Below are positions 54,199 through 62,333 of a stretch of DNA of 64,000 bases, in pieces. The translations under genes and the position numbers were made by a program. Source of the stretch: Achromobacter sp. B7 (lineage in GTDB: Bacteria; Pseudomonadota; Gammaproteobacteria; Burkholderiales; Burkholderiaceae_B); assembly GCF_003600685.1 (NCBI RefSeq), contig NZ_CP032084.1, positions 5,952,001-6,016,000 of the forward strand, given 5' to 3'. The notes below the pieces were generated by a model that saw only the letters and a list, made by a program, of their open reading frames with translations, had not been told where the DNA came from and did not search any database. Positions within the stretch are counted from its first letter, which is position 1, and every line of letters starts with the position of its first letter.

Positions 54199-55152
54199 AT
54201 GAACGCCCCTCTCGTCTCGGTGATCATCCCTGTGTTCAATCAGGGAGAGCTTGCGGTGCAAGCCGTCGAAAGTGTTTTGTCGCAACGCTATCCGCACATC
54301 CAGACCATCGTCGTTGACGATGGCTCGACGGACGGAACCGCCGCTTTGATATCACGCCAGTTCGGCGAACGCATTACGCTAATCCGCCAGGCCAACAGGG
54401 GGCCCAGCGCGGCATCCAATGCCGCACTGCGCGTCGCTGAGGGGGAGTTCGTCGCTCTCATGGGCGGCGACGACGTTTCCACCCCCGATCGCCTTGCGCA
54501 CCAGGTTGAAATACTCTCGTCGGGGAAATGGGACATCGTCTTTTCCCGACCGACTCTGATCGACCAGGAAGGCAAGACACTGGATGATTCGGGGTACCCC
54601 GTGTTCTTCCAGCCTCGCCGGCACAAGTCTGTGTTCGCAAGCCTGTATTTCGACGACAACTACTTTTGCGCCCCTTCGGCCGCCATGCGCCGCACCGTCG
54701 CTGATGCAGTGGGTCCATTCCATGAAGGGCTGATCCAACTGCAAGACTACGATTATTGGTTGCGCGCCGCCGGCCTGGGTTACCGCGTCGGTTTGTTCGA
54801 CCATCGGGTCGTGAAATATCGTCGGCACGTCGGCAACCTGTCGACAAATCAACGTGATTTCGCCAGCCGCGCTGAAATTCCGGTTGTCCTTAAACGCGCG
54901 CTGCGGCTTGCGAAGCCCGAAGTCATCCGGCCACTATTTCCTGGGTTACTGCTGCCCGTCGTGAGCCCGGAGCAGCCCTTGTCGCCCTTCGAGCAAAGCA
55001 CGCTCCTGCTGGCGCACTCGCGTGAGGAAGTTCGCTTGGCGGGGATTGATCGCGCAATTTCCTTGTTGGACGATCCCACCGAAGCCTCCTCGATGCACGG
55101 CGGGGTCGACCTGTTCCGTTTTATCTACACAGCGGGCCAAGAGCAGCATTGA
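54199..55152 (+). CDS. Glycosyltransferase family 2
   Basis: A 317-residue GT-A enzyme. VSVIIPVFNQGELAVQAVESVLSQ, VDDGSTDGTAALI and GGDDVSTPDRL (metal-binding Asp) are the standard blocks, and LIQLQDYDYWLRAAGLGYRVG is the acceptor-side segment. It lies 9 bases after the aminotransferase and is a candidate for transferring the amino sugar. A 184-base gap follows. Confidence 0.88.
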   Translation: MNAPLVSVIIPVFNQGELAVQAVESVLSQRYPHIQTIVVDDGSTDGTAALISRQFGERITLIRQANRGPSAASNAALRVAEGEFVALMGGDDVSTPDRLAHQVEILSSGKWDIVFSRPTLIDQEGKTLDDSGYPVFFQPRRHKSVFASLYFDDNYFCAPSAAMRRTVADAVGPFHEGLIQLQDYDYWLRAAGLGYRVGLFDHRVVKYRRHVGNLSTNQRDFASRAEIPVVLKRALRLAKPEVIRPLFPGLLLPVVSPEQPLSPFEQSTLLLAHSREEVRLAGIDRAISLLDDPTEASSMHGGVDLFRFIYTAGQEQH

Positions 55153-55210
55153 TGCGGCGCGCCTGTGCGCACCACGGAATCATCGCCCGGTCCTCAACCG
55201 CACCTTCCAA

Positions 55211-55241
55211 CTGAATGACTGCATTACGGTCGCGCTATACT
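55211..55241 (+). promoter_or_regulatory. Candidate promoter upstream of the distal (phosphoramidate) unit
   Basis: TATACT at 55236-55241 is a good -10 match; a weak -35 (CTGAAT, 55211-55216) lies 19 bases upstream. It stands in the 184-base gap before the CDP-glycerol-transferase-like gene. If active, it would transcribe the distal genes independently of the rest of the locus. Support is by consensus only. Confidence 0.33.
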
Positions 55242-55336
55242 CCGCAAAAAAAGGGCTGGCAAGAGTTGCTGGCCTGGTTATCCGCACCGGCGCTGGCTGC
55301 AGCCGCAGCCGAGGCAACTTTTACCGCCGACGCCTT

Positions 55337-56728
55337 ATGAATGCATTGCAACCCCTTCGTGTGCTTCGAGACAAACTTCTGGGTCTCGGACAAACGACCC
55401 ACAGGCTTGAAAAGCTGGACTTGCGGCTGAACCAGCTAACGGGCCAATTGGACGACATGACGATTCAGCTACGCGCAGCGGATCAACGTGGAGCGCAAGC
55501 CCAAGATCAGATCGCGGCGATGCAGGCAGACATCTCGCGCCTGCCCCAGCAGCAGAACGTTGCGTTAGACGTGCTGGCCAATCGCATCGCCGCAGACACC
55601 CGTGAGTTATTTGGGCGACACGCGAACCTGTTTCATGCTCGCCCCCCCCGGGCGTCCACACAGCGCCGCACAGACGCCAACGTGATTGAACGCATCGCCT
55701 TCCTGGTGCATTCGAAAGAACTGCTCAATCACTACGGTTGCATCTGGGACTTGATGCCCAAGGGCAGCTTCGATGTACTGCTGCACGGCGAAGGCGAGCT
55801 GCCCCAGGCGGCCGATCTGGCGCGTTGGGATTGCGGTGTCGCGCCCACGCAGGCGGTGCTTGATGAAGGCAAGGCCTACCGCTATCTGGTCTCCAACCAT
55901 CCTGTATCGGATTTCGGCGAACCGCTGATCAAGCGCCTTGCTGAAACCAATATCCGCTTCATGTATGCCGCCGGAAAATCCCGGTGGAATCTTTCCCGTT
56001 GGAACCAGCTGTACGACATCATCCTGTGTTTTGGTCCCTATCACGCAATCAATTTTTCGCATGCATGCGATGCGGCCATCGTGCAGATGGGTTATCCGCG
56101 TTTCGACCGTTATTTCAATGACGTCGTTGACCGTGAGGCATTGGCCAGGGCACAGGGCTGCGACCCCGCCAAACCGACCGTCGTCTGGCTGCCAACTCAG
56201 GGCGCCCTCACCTCGCTGGGGCACTTCGATGCCGAGATCAGCGCATTGACGAGCCGCTATAACGTCATCGTGAAGGTACACCCACTGACTCCAGTTGCAG
56301 AGCCCGACCGAATTGATAAGCTGCGGCAGCTGAACTTTACCCGGATCATCTCCAACTCTGAAGATAATCTGCCGCTGTACCAATTGGCGGACTACATGTT
56401 GTTCGACTACGGCGGCCCGCCGATGGCGGGCATTTACGCCGACAAGCGCATGGTATTGCTGGACGTGCCGGGGGCAGCGGATGATGCCCTGACAGGCGAT
56501 GACTCGCCGGACGTGTCCATCCGCAAGCAACTGATTAACGTCACCGCGGAAGAGGGAGCCCTGGCCTCGCTATTGTCGGACGACGCCGTCTGGAGTACCC
56601 AGCAACATGCCCGACGCACGCTGCGTAGCCTGTACTTTGCTCCTCATTACGGCTTTTCCGCACAAGTCGCGGCGCAGGCGCTACTTAACCTGGACAAGCT
56701 GCTCCCAGACAGGAGCACCACATGGTGA
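55337..56728 (+). CDS. CDP-glycerol glycerophosphotransferase-like protein
   Basis: A 463-residue protein. Residues 1-90 are a heptad-rich region (RLEKLDLRLNQLTGQLDDM...) that is likely a coiled coil. The rest resembles the Glyphos_transf GT-B fold: HPVSDFGEPLIKRL, MGYPRFDRYFNDVV, VIVKVHPLTPV, and the LADYMLFDYGGPPMAGI...DKRMVLLDVP block that matches the family's DYSS-type motif. Such enzymes transfer a phospho-group from a CDP-activated donor. No CDP-glycerol synthase is in the window, so a donor of the CDP-phosphoramidate type is possible (inference). The start at 55337 is the first Met after the preceding gene. It overlaps the kinase gene by seven bases. Confidence 0.72.
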   Translation: MNALQPLRVLRDKLLGLGQTTHRLEKLDLRLNQLTGQLDDMTIQLRAADQRGAQAQDQIAAMQADISRLPQQQNVALDVLANRIAADTRELFGRHANLFHARPPRASTQRRTDANVIERIAFLVHSKELLNHYGCIWDLMPKGSFDVLLHGEGELPQAADLARWDCGVAPTQAVLDEGKAYRYLVSNHPVSDFGEPLIKRLAETNIRFMYAAGKSRWNLSRWNQLYDIILCFGPYHAINFSHACDAAIVQMGYPRFDRYFNDVVDREALARAQGCDPAKPTVVWLPTQGALTSLGHFDAEISALTSRYNVIVKVHPLTPVAEPDRIDKLRQLNFTRIISNSEDNLPLYQLADYMLFDYGGPPMAGIYADKRMVLLDVPGAADDALTGDDSPDVSIRKQLINVTAEEGALASLLSDDAVWSTQQHARRTLRSLYFAPHYGFSAQVAAQALLNLDKLLPDRSTTW

Positions 56729-57240
56729 TTTGGCTAGTTGGGTTATCCGGATCGGGCAAGACGACACTGGGCCGCGAAATGGCGCGGCAGTGGAGAAGCG
56801 TACAAGCAAATACGGTGCTGCTCGACGGTGACGAAGTACGCGAAGTCTTCGCGCATGACCGCAATAACGACGCCTACACCGTCGCCGGTCGGCGCACCAA
56901 CGCCGAACGCCTAGTCGCGCTATGCGAGCTGCTGGATCGCCAAGGCATCAACGTCGTGTGCTGCATCCTGTCCCTGTTCCCCGACATGCGCGAGGCCAAC
57001 CGCAGTCGCTTCAGCCGGTACTTCGAGATATTCATGGACGCCAACATGGACGCACTGAAGTTGCGTGACACCAAAGGGTTGTATCGCGCCGCCAGCGCTG
57101 GGACACAACATAACGTCGTTGGCGTCGACATTCCCTTTCCACGTCCCACGAGTGCCGATCTGATCATCTCCTCGTCTGGCGATTGCCCGGACATCGTCGC
57201 GTTGGCGCGCCGCACATTGGAACAGGCAGGCGCACGATGA
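56722..57240 (+). CDS. APS kinase-like protein (cytidine diphosphoramidate kinase candidate, Cj1415-like)
   Basis: A 172-residue P-loop kinase of the adenylylsulfate kinase family. Walker A is GLSGSGKTT at 7-15, the LLDGDEVREVF segment is the substrate-binding block, and RDTKGLYRAASAG is the lid region. There are no cysD, cysN, or sulfotransferase genes nearby, and the following genes match the other steps of the C. jejuni phosphoramidate pathway. There the homologue, once annotated CysC, phosphorylates the 3'-OH of cytidine in CDP-phosphoramidate. I assign that role by context. Overlaps of 7 and 4 bases link it to its neighbours. Confidence 0.78.
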   Translation: MVIWLVGLSGSGKTTLGREMARQWRSVQANTVLLDGDEVREVFAHDRNNDAYTVAGRRTNAERLVALCELLDRQGINVVCCILSLFPDMREANRSRFSRYFEIFMDANMDALKLRDTKGLYRAASAGTQHNVVGVDIPFPRPTSADLIISSSGDCPDIVALARRTLEQAGAR

Positions 57241-57818
57241 CATCCCCGCTCCCCGTGCATTACCCTTACGCGACCGGCGCCCTGCTGGATGCACGCAACA
57301 CATACTCGTACACCGCTTTTCATGGCGCCGACTTCTTGGCGGCCTGGAGCCGCCATCGCGACGCATTGTTGCAACCGTCTGCAGATACTGCCGTCGCCGC
57401 CCCTCGGGCCGGCAAGCTGTTGCCCCCTAGGCCAACGGAGCTGCTGCTGAGCAGAGTGCGAAGCGGACTCGCAGGAGACGCACGCGGACAAGCCCTTGCG
57501 TCGCTAAATCATGTGTTGCAACGATTCGAAGTGACTAAGCGAATCCACGGCGAATACAACACCAATTGGCGTCCCGCCGACCTGCAGGACTACAACGACC
57601 TGGACTTGTACGTGCAGTTTGCGCAAGCACTTGATGAGGCCTATGGCGTGACCCGCGGGCTGCAATATCTGAACGGCCTGTTGAAGTGCCTGGATACGCT
57701 GACTGCCTACATGCCTGCGCTGAGCTCCGAGCAGATAGAAAACCTGCAAACGCTGGTGCGCTCAGAGCGAAGTCACGTTGACGCCTTGCGCCGGGCGCTG
57801 GACGAGAGGGCGGCATGA
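57237..57818 (+). CDS. Unknown protein of the phosphoramidate unit
   Basis: A 193-residue protein of no family I recognise. The N-terminal third has VHYPYATGALLDARNTYSYTAFHGADFLAAW, and a Pro-rich stretch (LLPPRPTEL) precedes a mostly helical C-terminal half rich in Leu, Asp and Arg. No membrane segment or signal peptide is seen. It overlaps both neighbours by four bases (ATGA), so it belongs to the same translational unit. A transferase partner, an assembly factor or a new enzyme are all possible. Confidence 0.75.
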   Translation: MTSPLPVHYPYATGALLDARNTYSYTAFHGADFLAAWSRHRDALLQPSADTAVAAPRAGKLLPPRPTELLLSRVRSGLAGDARGQALASLNHVLQRFEVTKRIHGEYNTNWRPADLQDYNDLDLYVQFAQALDEAYGVTRGLQYLNGLLKCLDTLTAYMPALSSEQIENLQTLVRSERSHVDALRRALDERAA

Positions 57819-58546
57819 GACTCAACAGGGTATTACTGTTGGCCGCGCATACGGCCAGATCGCAAGCTTATATCCAGACGCTGGTTGCCCGCGATCTGCT
57901 GCCGGCCTCGGTCATCTTGCTCGCGCCTCCGGAGAATGTGTCGTCCAGGCAAGCCAGGCCGCAACCAGACATGCCCGGATTGATATTGCCCGACCTGGAA
58001 GAATCCGTCACCGCCACTTGCGCCCGCACCGGCATCCCTGTCGTGGAGCTCGATACCCGTGACGTCAACAGCTCCGAAGTGGCGGCAGCCATGACGGCCG
58101 CGCAAACGGACGTCGTCATCTACTCAGGCTATGGCGGGCAGATCGTTTCGGATCACTTGTTGGCGTTGGGTCCTGTCTTCCTGCACATGCATTCGGGATG
58201 GCTTCCTGCCTACCGGGGAAGCACAACGTTGTATTACGCGCTGCTCAATGGCGATCCACCGGCGGTATCCGCCCTGTTGCTGGACAAGCATATCGACACA
58301 GGCCCCGTAGTGGCGCGCCGCGAGTATCCCAAGCCCCCCGCCGGTATCGACGTGGACAGCGTTTACGACGCCGCCATACGAGCAGACCTGCTCGCGCACG
58401 TACTGAAGGATTACGCCGCGTCGGGCGAGCTTTCTGGCGAACGCCAGCAAGTCGGACCCGACACCAGCCCCTACTATGTCATTCATCCTGTGCTAAAGCA
58501 CTTGGCCTTGCTCTCTCTCGCTCCACAGCCCTCCGAAGATGGTTGA
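57815..58546 (+). CDS. Formyltransferase-fold protein (sugar N-formyltransferase candidate)
   Basis: A 243-residue protein with the formyltransferase N-terminal domain. VVIYSGYGGQIVSDHLLAL, FLHMHSGWLPAYRGSTTLYYALLNGD and LLLDKHIDTGPVVARREYP match the core of methionyl-tRNA and sugar formyltransferases. The usual catalytic Asn-x-His is His124-Met-His126 here; Asp161 (IDTG) is kept. No tRNA-binding domain is present. It could formylate the amine of the 3-amino-3,6-dideoxyhexose made by the FdtA/FdtB-like pair, as in the Qdt pathway, or act on the phosphoramidate unit. It overlaps the glutamine kinase gene by eight bases. Confidence 0.78.
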   Translation: MRLNRVLLLAAHTARSQAYIQTLVARDLLPASVILLAPPENVSSRQARPQPDMPGLILPDLEESVTATCARTGIPVVELDTRDVNSSEVAAAMTAAQTDVVIYSGYGGQIVSDHLLALGPVFLHMHSGWLPAYRGSTTLYYALLNGDPPAVSALLLDKHIDTGPVVARREYPKPPAGIDVDSVYDAAIRADLLAHVLKDYAASGELSGERQQVGPDTSPYYVIHPVLKHLALLSLAPQPSEDG

Positions 58547-60953
58547 ACGCCAAACACCCCTCGCCGGTCAGCGCGCCGTCTTCGCATTCGGCACGAAGGC
58601 AGAAACACTCCAGCGGCTGCAAGCGTTGCTGCAGCATGCCCGCGTGCCCGACTTCCTATTCTTTTCATTGAAAGAGTGGAACGTCAGTCGCGATGCCGTC
58701 GTCGCCCGGGTGCTGGAAAAGTTCACCGGCGCGACCCTGGCCGTGCGCAGCAGCGCGTTGATCGAAGATGGCGCCCGCCATTCGATGGCCGGTGCGTTCC
58801 TCAGCTTGCTGGACGTGGATGGCTCGTCGCCGGAGGCCGTAGCAGACGCTATTGATCGGGTAGCGCATTCCATGACGGGCGATCCGCGTGACCAGGTCCT
58901 GGTGCAACCGATGATTAGCGATGTCGCCGTCAACGGCGTCATCATGACCTATGACATGGTTCACGGTACGCCCTACTACTGCATCGACTTCGACGACGAG
59001 AGCGGGCGCACGGATACAGTCACGGGTGGCAGCGCCATCAATAAGGGCCTCTTCGTTTACCGCGATGCCGCACCAGAGTACCTTCGGTCATCCCGCGTCG
59101 CACGCTTTCTGGAACTCGCGCGCGAACTGGAAACACTGTGCCAATGCGCCGCGCTGGATATCGAGTTTGGCCTGAGCCGCGAGGGGCAACTTTATCTGTT
59201 CCAGGTCAGACGAATGTCGATGGCTGGGCAATGGCACCCGGTAACGGAGCGCCGCGTCGAGCGGCAGTTGGCTTTCGTTGAGGAATTCGTCCGGGACTGT
59301 TCGCTGCCCCAAGCGGGCATTGTGGGCGACACGACCGTGCTTGCCGTCATGCCAGACTGGAATCCAGCCGAGCTTATCGGGACAACTCCGAGGCCGTTGT
59401 CGGCGTCTCTATACCGTGAGATGATCACGCGCTCGACATGGCACGAAGCTCGCGCCGTGATGGGCTACCGACGCCTACATGACGCGGAGCTGATGGTACA
59501 GATCAATGGGCATCCCTATATTGATGTCCGCCTGAGCTTCAACTCATTTCTGCCCGCCGACGTCAGCGACGACATCGGCGCGAAGTTGGTGAACGCTTGG
59601 CTCACCAGGCTGAAAGAAAACCCAGAATTTCATGACAAGGTCGAATTCGATGTCGTGCCCACCTGTCTGGATTTTTGCTTCGATGAGGACTTCACGGAAC
59701 GCTACCCCTCCGTGCTGGACACCGCCGAACTACAGCAGTTCCGCTCGGCCTTGCAAGCACTGACAAGGCAAGCTATCACACCTGGGCCAGCGTCCACGTT
59801 GACGCAAGCTCTCGACACCGCAGAACGCCTGGCACGCAGCGGCACGCCGACGCTGCGGGACCCGTCCGCGCGCATCGCGCTCGCAAGCGCTAGCCGCTTG
59901 CTAAGCACCTGTCGTCAGCAAGGAGTGCTGCCCTTCGCCATCTCGGCCCGCCACGCGTTCATCGCAGAAAGCCTGATGCGTTCGGCAGTCCGCCGCGGCG
60001 CGCTGACGTCGACACGTCTTGAGGCGTTCAAGCGCAGCATCCACACTGTCACCGCCAACATCGTCCGCGAGTATGCCCAAGTCTGCCTTGGAACACTGTC
60101 ACGCGAGGAGTTCCTGAGCCGCTTCGGCCACTTGCGCCCAGGCACCTACGAGATCACGTCACTGCGTTATGACGAACGCGACGACTTGTTCCTGAACGAA
60201 GTCCCCACGCTGCACGAAGTCAATGTGCATGAATTTCAGCTTGACGAGCAGGAGCGCGCAGCCCTGAACGCCCTTCTGCAGGAAAGTGGGCTGGACGTGT
60301 TGGACGCGGATCAGTTGCTGACCTATGCGCGCACCGCGATCGCTGCTCGCGAATCCGTCAAGTTCACGTTCACCAAGGTGCTCTCGGACGCACTATCGCT
60401 TCTGATTTCCTGGGGCGAACAGGTCGGATTATCGCGCGACGACCTTGCCTACCTGGAGTGGAACTCCATCCAGAACTGCCTCACGCAACCGCCGATGGAC
60501 TACCTCGACCGGCACTATCAGGTCGTGGCCGCAAACGCCCGTCTTCAATTGGAATCCGCGCACGCGTTCAAACTGGCCCACATTATCGCTGGCGTCCCGG
60601 ATATCTACGTGGCGACGTTGAATCGTAGCGTTCCCAACTTCGTCGGAACCGGCGTAGCGTCGGGCACAATCGTCGAGGTGACGGCCAAGATGTCGGCGCA
60701 GGCCGATATCGAAGGCAGGATCATCTGTATCGAGAACGCGGATCCGGGATTTGACTGGATCTTCACCCAGCGACCCGCTGCGCTGATCACGCGCTTCGGC
60801 GGCGCCAACTCACACATGGCGATCCGTTGCGCAGAGTTCGGCTTGCCCGCGGCCATCGGCTGTGGCGATCAACTCTATTCGCGGCTGGTCGCCGCAGGTA
60901 CGGCAGAACTCAACTGCGCCGAGAAAATTCTGCGAGCGCTTCATGAAAAGTGA
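58539..60953 (+). CDS. PEP-synthase-like L-glutamine kinase candidate (Cj1418-like)
   Basis: An 804-residue protein with an N-terminal ATP-grasp region (LAVRSSALIEDG near 68-79, and LDIEFGLSREGQLYLFQVRRM near 208) and a C-terminal phospho-histidine domain (ALITRFGGANSHMAIRCAEFGLPAAIG with His759). There is no C-terminal PEP/pyruvate TIM barrel, so it is not a PEP synthase. This architecture and length match the C. jejuni capsule enzyme that phosphorylates the amide nitrogen of L-glutamine. The next two genes encode the pathway's other enzymes, which supports the assignment. Stop overlaps the amidotransferase start by 11 bases. Confidence 0.85.
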   Translation: MVERQTPLAGQRAVFAFGTKAETLQRLQALLQHARVPDFLFFSLKEWNVSRDAVVARVLEKFTGATLAVRSSALIEDGARHSMAGAFLSLLDVDGSSPEAVADAIDRVAHSMTGDPRDQVLVQPMISDVAVNGVIMTYDMVHGTPYYCIDFDDESGRTDTVTGGSAINKGLFVYRDAAPEYLRSSRVARFLELARELETLCQCAALDIEFGLSREGQLYLFQVRRMSMAGQWHPVTERRVERQLAFVEEFVRDCSLPQAGIVGDTTVLAVMPDWNPAELIGTTPRPLSASLYREMITRSTWHEARAVMGYRRLHDAELMVQINGHPYIDVRLSFNSFLPADVSDDIGAKLVNAWLTRLKENPEFHDKVEFDVVPTCLDFCFDEDFTERYPSVLDTAELQQFRSALQALTRQAITPGPASTLTQALDTAERLARSGTPTLRDPSARIALASASRLLSTCRQQGVLPFAISARHAFIAESLMRSAVRRGALTSTRLEAFKRSIHTVTANIVREYAQVCLGTLSREEFLSRFGHLRPGTYEITSLRYDERDDLFLNEVPTLHEVNVHEFQLDEQERAALNALLQESGLDVLDADQLLTYARTAIAARESVKFTFTKVLSDALSLLISWGEQVGLSRDDLAYLEWNSIQNCLTQPPMDYLDRHYQVVAANARLQLESAHAFKLAHIIAGVPDIYVATLNRSVPNFVGTGVASGTIVEVTAKMSAQADIEGRIICIENADPGFDWIFTQRPAALITRFGGANSHMAIRCAEFGLPAAIGCGDQLYSRLVAAGTAELNCAEKILRALHEK

Positions 60954-61542
60954 CCGAAGAATCGGCATCTCCATGCGAGTCGTGCAGGCCACCGGCTACG
61001 CGGAGCCGCGAGACGCCCTATCCCAACAGTGGGCCGGCTTCATGGCGCAGGCACTGCCAGGCACGCGCTGGCTGCCCATTCCGAATCTGGGCGCCCAAGC
61101 GGTGTCCGTGTTCTGCGCGCAATGGGAACTGAATGGCCTGATCCTGAGCGGTGGTGACGACATCGGACATTCGCATGTGCGTGACGAGACGGAACTGGAG
61201 CTACTGGAATGGGCTGAGCGGCATGACGCGCCTGTGCTGGGCATCTGCCGCGGCATGCAATTGATGTGCATGCGGGCCGGCGCCGAACTGGTCCCTGTGC
61301 AAGGTCATGTGCGCACGCGGCACGTCCTGTCTGGTGAACGCAGCGGAGAGGTCAACAGCTTTCATGCGTGGGCGCCGGACCGTTGCCCAATGGGCTTCCG
61401 GCCCCTGGCGAATGCCCCCGACGGTGTGCTAGAGGCCGTTGCACATGGCACCCTGCGCTGGGAAGGCTGGATGTGGCACCCCGAGCGTGAAACCTTGATC
61501 GACCAGCTGGACGCGCAACGTCTGCAAAGGATATTTGAATGA
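60943..61542 (+). CDS. Class I glutamine amidotransferase-like hydrolase (Cj1417-like gamma-glutamyl-CDP-amidate hydrolase candidate)
   Basis: A 199-residue protein of the peptidase C26/GATase fold. The catalytic triad is Cys102 (LGICRGMQL), His179 and Glu181 (MWHPERE). The preceding LILSGGDDIGHSH block is typical. The role in C. jejuni is removal of glutamate from CDP-linked phosphoglutamine to leave CDP-phosphoramidate. There is no synthetase partner nearby, so amidotransfer is unlikely. The ATG at 60943 overlaps the kinase gene; a longer frame upstream is only an extension through that gene. Confidence 0.83.
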   Translation: MKSDRRIGISMRVVQATGYAEPRDALSQQWAGFMAQALPGTRWLPIPNLGAQAVSVFCAQWELNGLILSGGDDIGHSHVRDETELELLEWAERHDAPVLGICRGMQLMCMRAGAELVPVQGHVRTRHVLSGERSGEVNSFHAWAPDRCPMGFRPLANAPDGVLEAVAHGTLRWEGWMWHPERETLIDQLDAQRLQRIFE

Positions 61543-62270
61543 AAGCCATCATCCTCGCGGCGGGACGCGGCAGCCGCATGGGCGACATGACGGCAGACCA
61601 ACCGAAGTGTCTGACCAAATTGAAGGGCATTGCTTTGCTGGACAGACAGCTGGCGGCATTGCGCGAGGGCGGCGTCGACGAAATTGGCATTGTGACCGGG
61701 TATCGTCGCGAGGCCCTGGCCGATCGCGGTCTGCACGAGTTCCACAATGCCGATTGGAGCCATACGAACATGGTTTCGTCCCTGGCGTGCGCCCGGCGGT
61801 GGTTGCAGGACGGCCCGTGCATCGTCAGCTATTCGGACATCTTCTACGAAGCCCAGGCGGTCCGATCGCTCATTCATTACGACGGCGCCTTGGCGCTGAC
61901 TTACGATCCCGATTGGCTGTCTTTGTGGGGCGCACGCTTCAGCGATCCGCTCTCCGACGCGGAAACCTTCAGATTGGCCCCAGATGGGACGCTATTGGAA
62001 ATCGGCGAAAAGCCCCTCACTGTGGGTGAAGTACAGGGGCAGTACATGGGGCTATTGCGCTTTACTCCCGAAAGCTGGCACGCCTTGGACAATATGCGTG
62101 CCGCGCTGCCGAGGGACGAGCGCAACCAGATGCATATGACTGGCGCCCTGCAGCACCTTATTCGAACGGGTGGCATAGCTATTCACGCTGTGCCCTATAG
62201 CGGTACTTGGGGCGAAGTAGACTCACAGGAAGATCTGGCCGTTTACGAGTCTGCCCCACTTCGGCCGTAG
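61539..62270 (+). CDS. Nucleotidyltransferase (Cj1416-like CTP:phosphoglutamine cytidylyltransferase candidate)
   Basis: A 243-residue GT-A-fold nucleotidyltransferase. The signature AIILAAGRGSRMGDMTADQPKCLTKL, the HTNMVSSL block, SYSDIFYE (metal-binding Asp) and a late GTWGEVDSQEDLAVYE are typical of choline- and phosphoamino-type cytidylyltransferases. In C. jejuni the relative converts phosphoglutamine and CTP to CDP-glutamine. It overlaps the upstream hydrolase by four bases and is the last gene of the unit; the membrane protein on the other strand converges on it. Confidence 0.85.
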   Translation: MKAIILAAGRGSRMGDMTADQPKCLTKLKGIALLDRQLAALREGGVDEIGIVTGYRREALADRGLHEFHNADWSHTNMVSSLACARRWLQDGPCIVSYSDIFYEAQAVRSLIHYDGALALTYDPDWLSLWGARFSDPLSDAETFRLAPDGTLLEIGEKPLTVGEVQGQYMGLLRFTPESWHALDNMRAALPRDERNQMHMTGALQHLIRTGGIAIHAVPYSGTWGEVDSQEDLAVYESAPLRP

Positions 62271-62333
62271 TCCCGCGCTCCTCGGGGAGGGCCGCCCTGC
62301 ACAGGAGCCAATCCCTTTTTACGTCGATCCAGG

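Noticed and set aside
56722..57240. Sulfate assimilation APS kinase (CysC)
   Set aside because: No cysD, cysN, cysH or sulfotransferase gene nearby; context fits the phosphoramidate pathway better.
57815..58546. Methionyl-tRNA formyltransferase (Fmt)
   Set aside because: Lacks the C-terminal tRNA-binding domain, has a changed catalytic motif and lies in a polysaccharide unit.
58539..60953. Phosphoenolpyruvate synthase
   Set aside because: The ATP-grasp and phospho-His parts are present but the PEP/pyruvate barrel is missing and the neighbours are polysaccharide genes.
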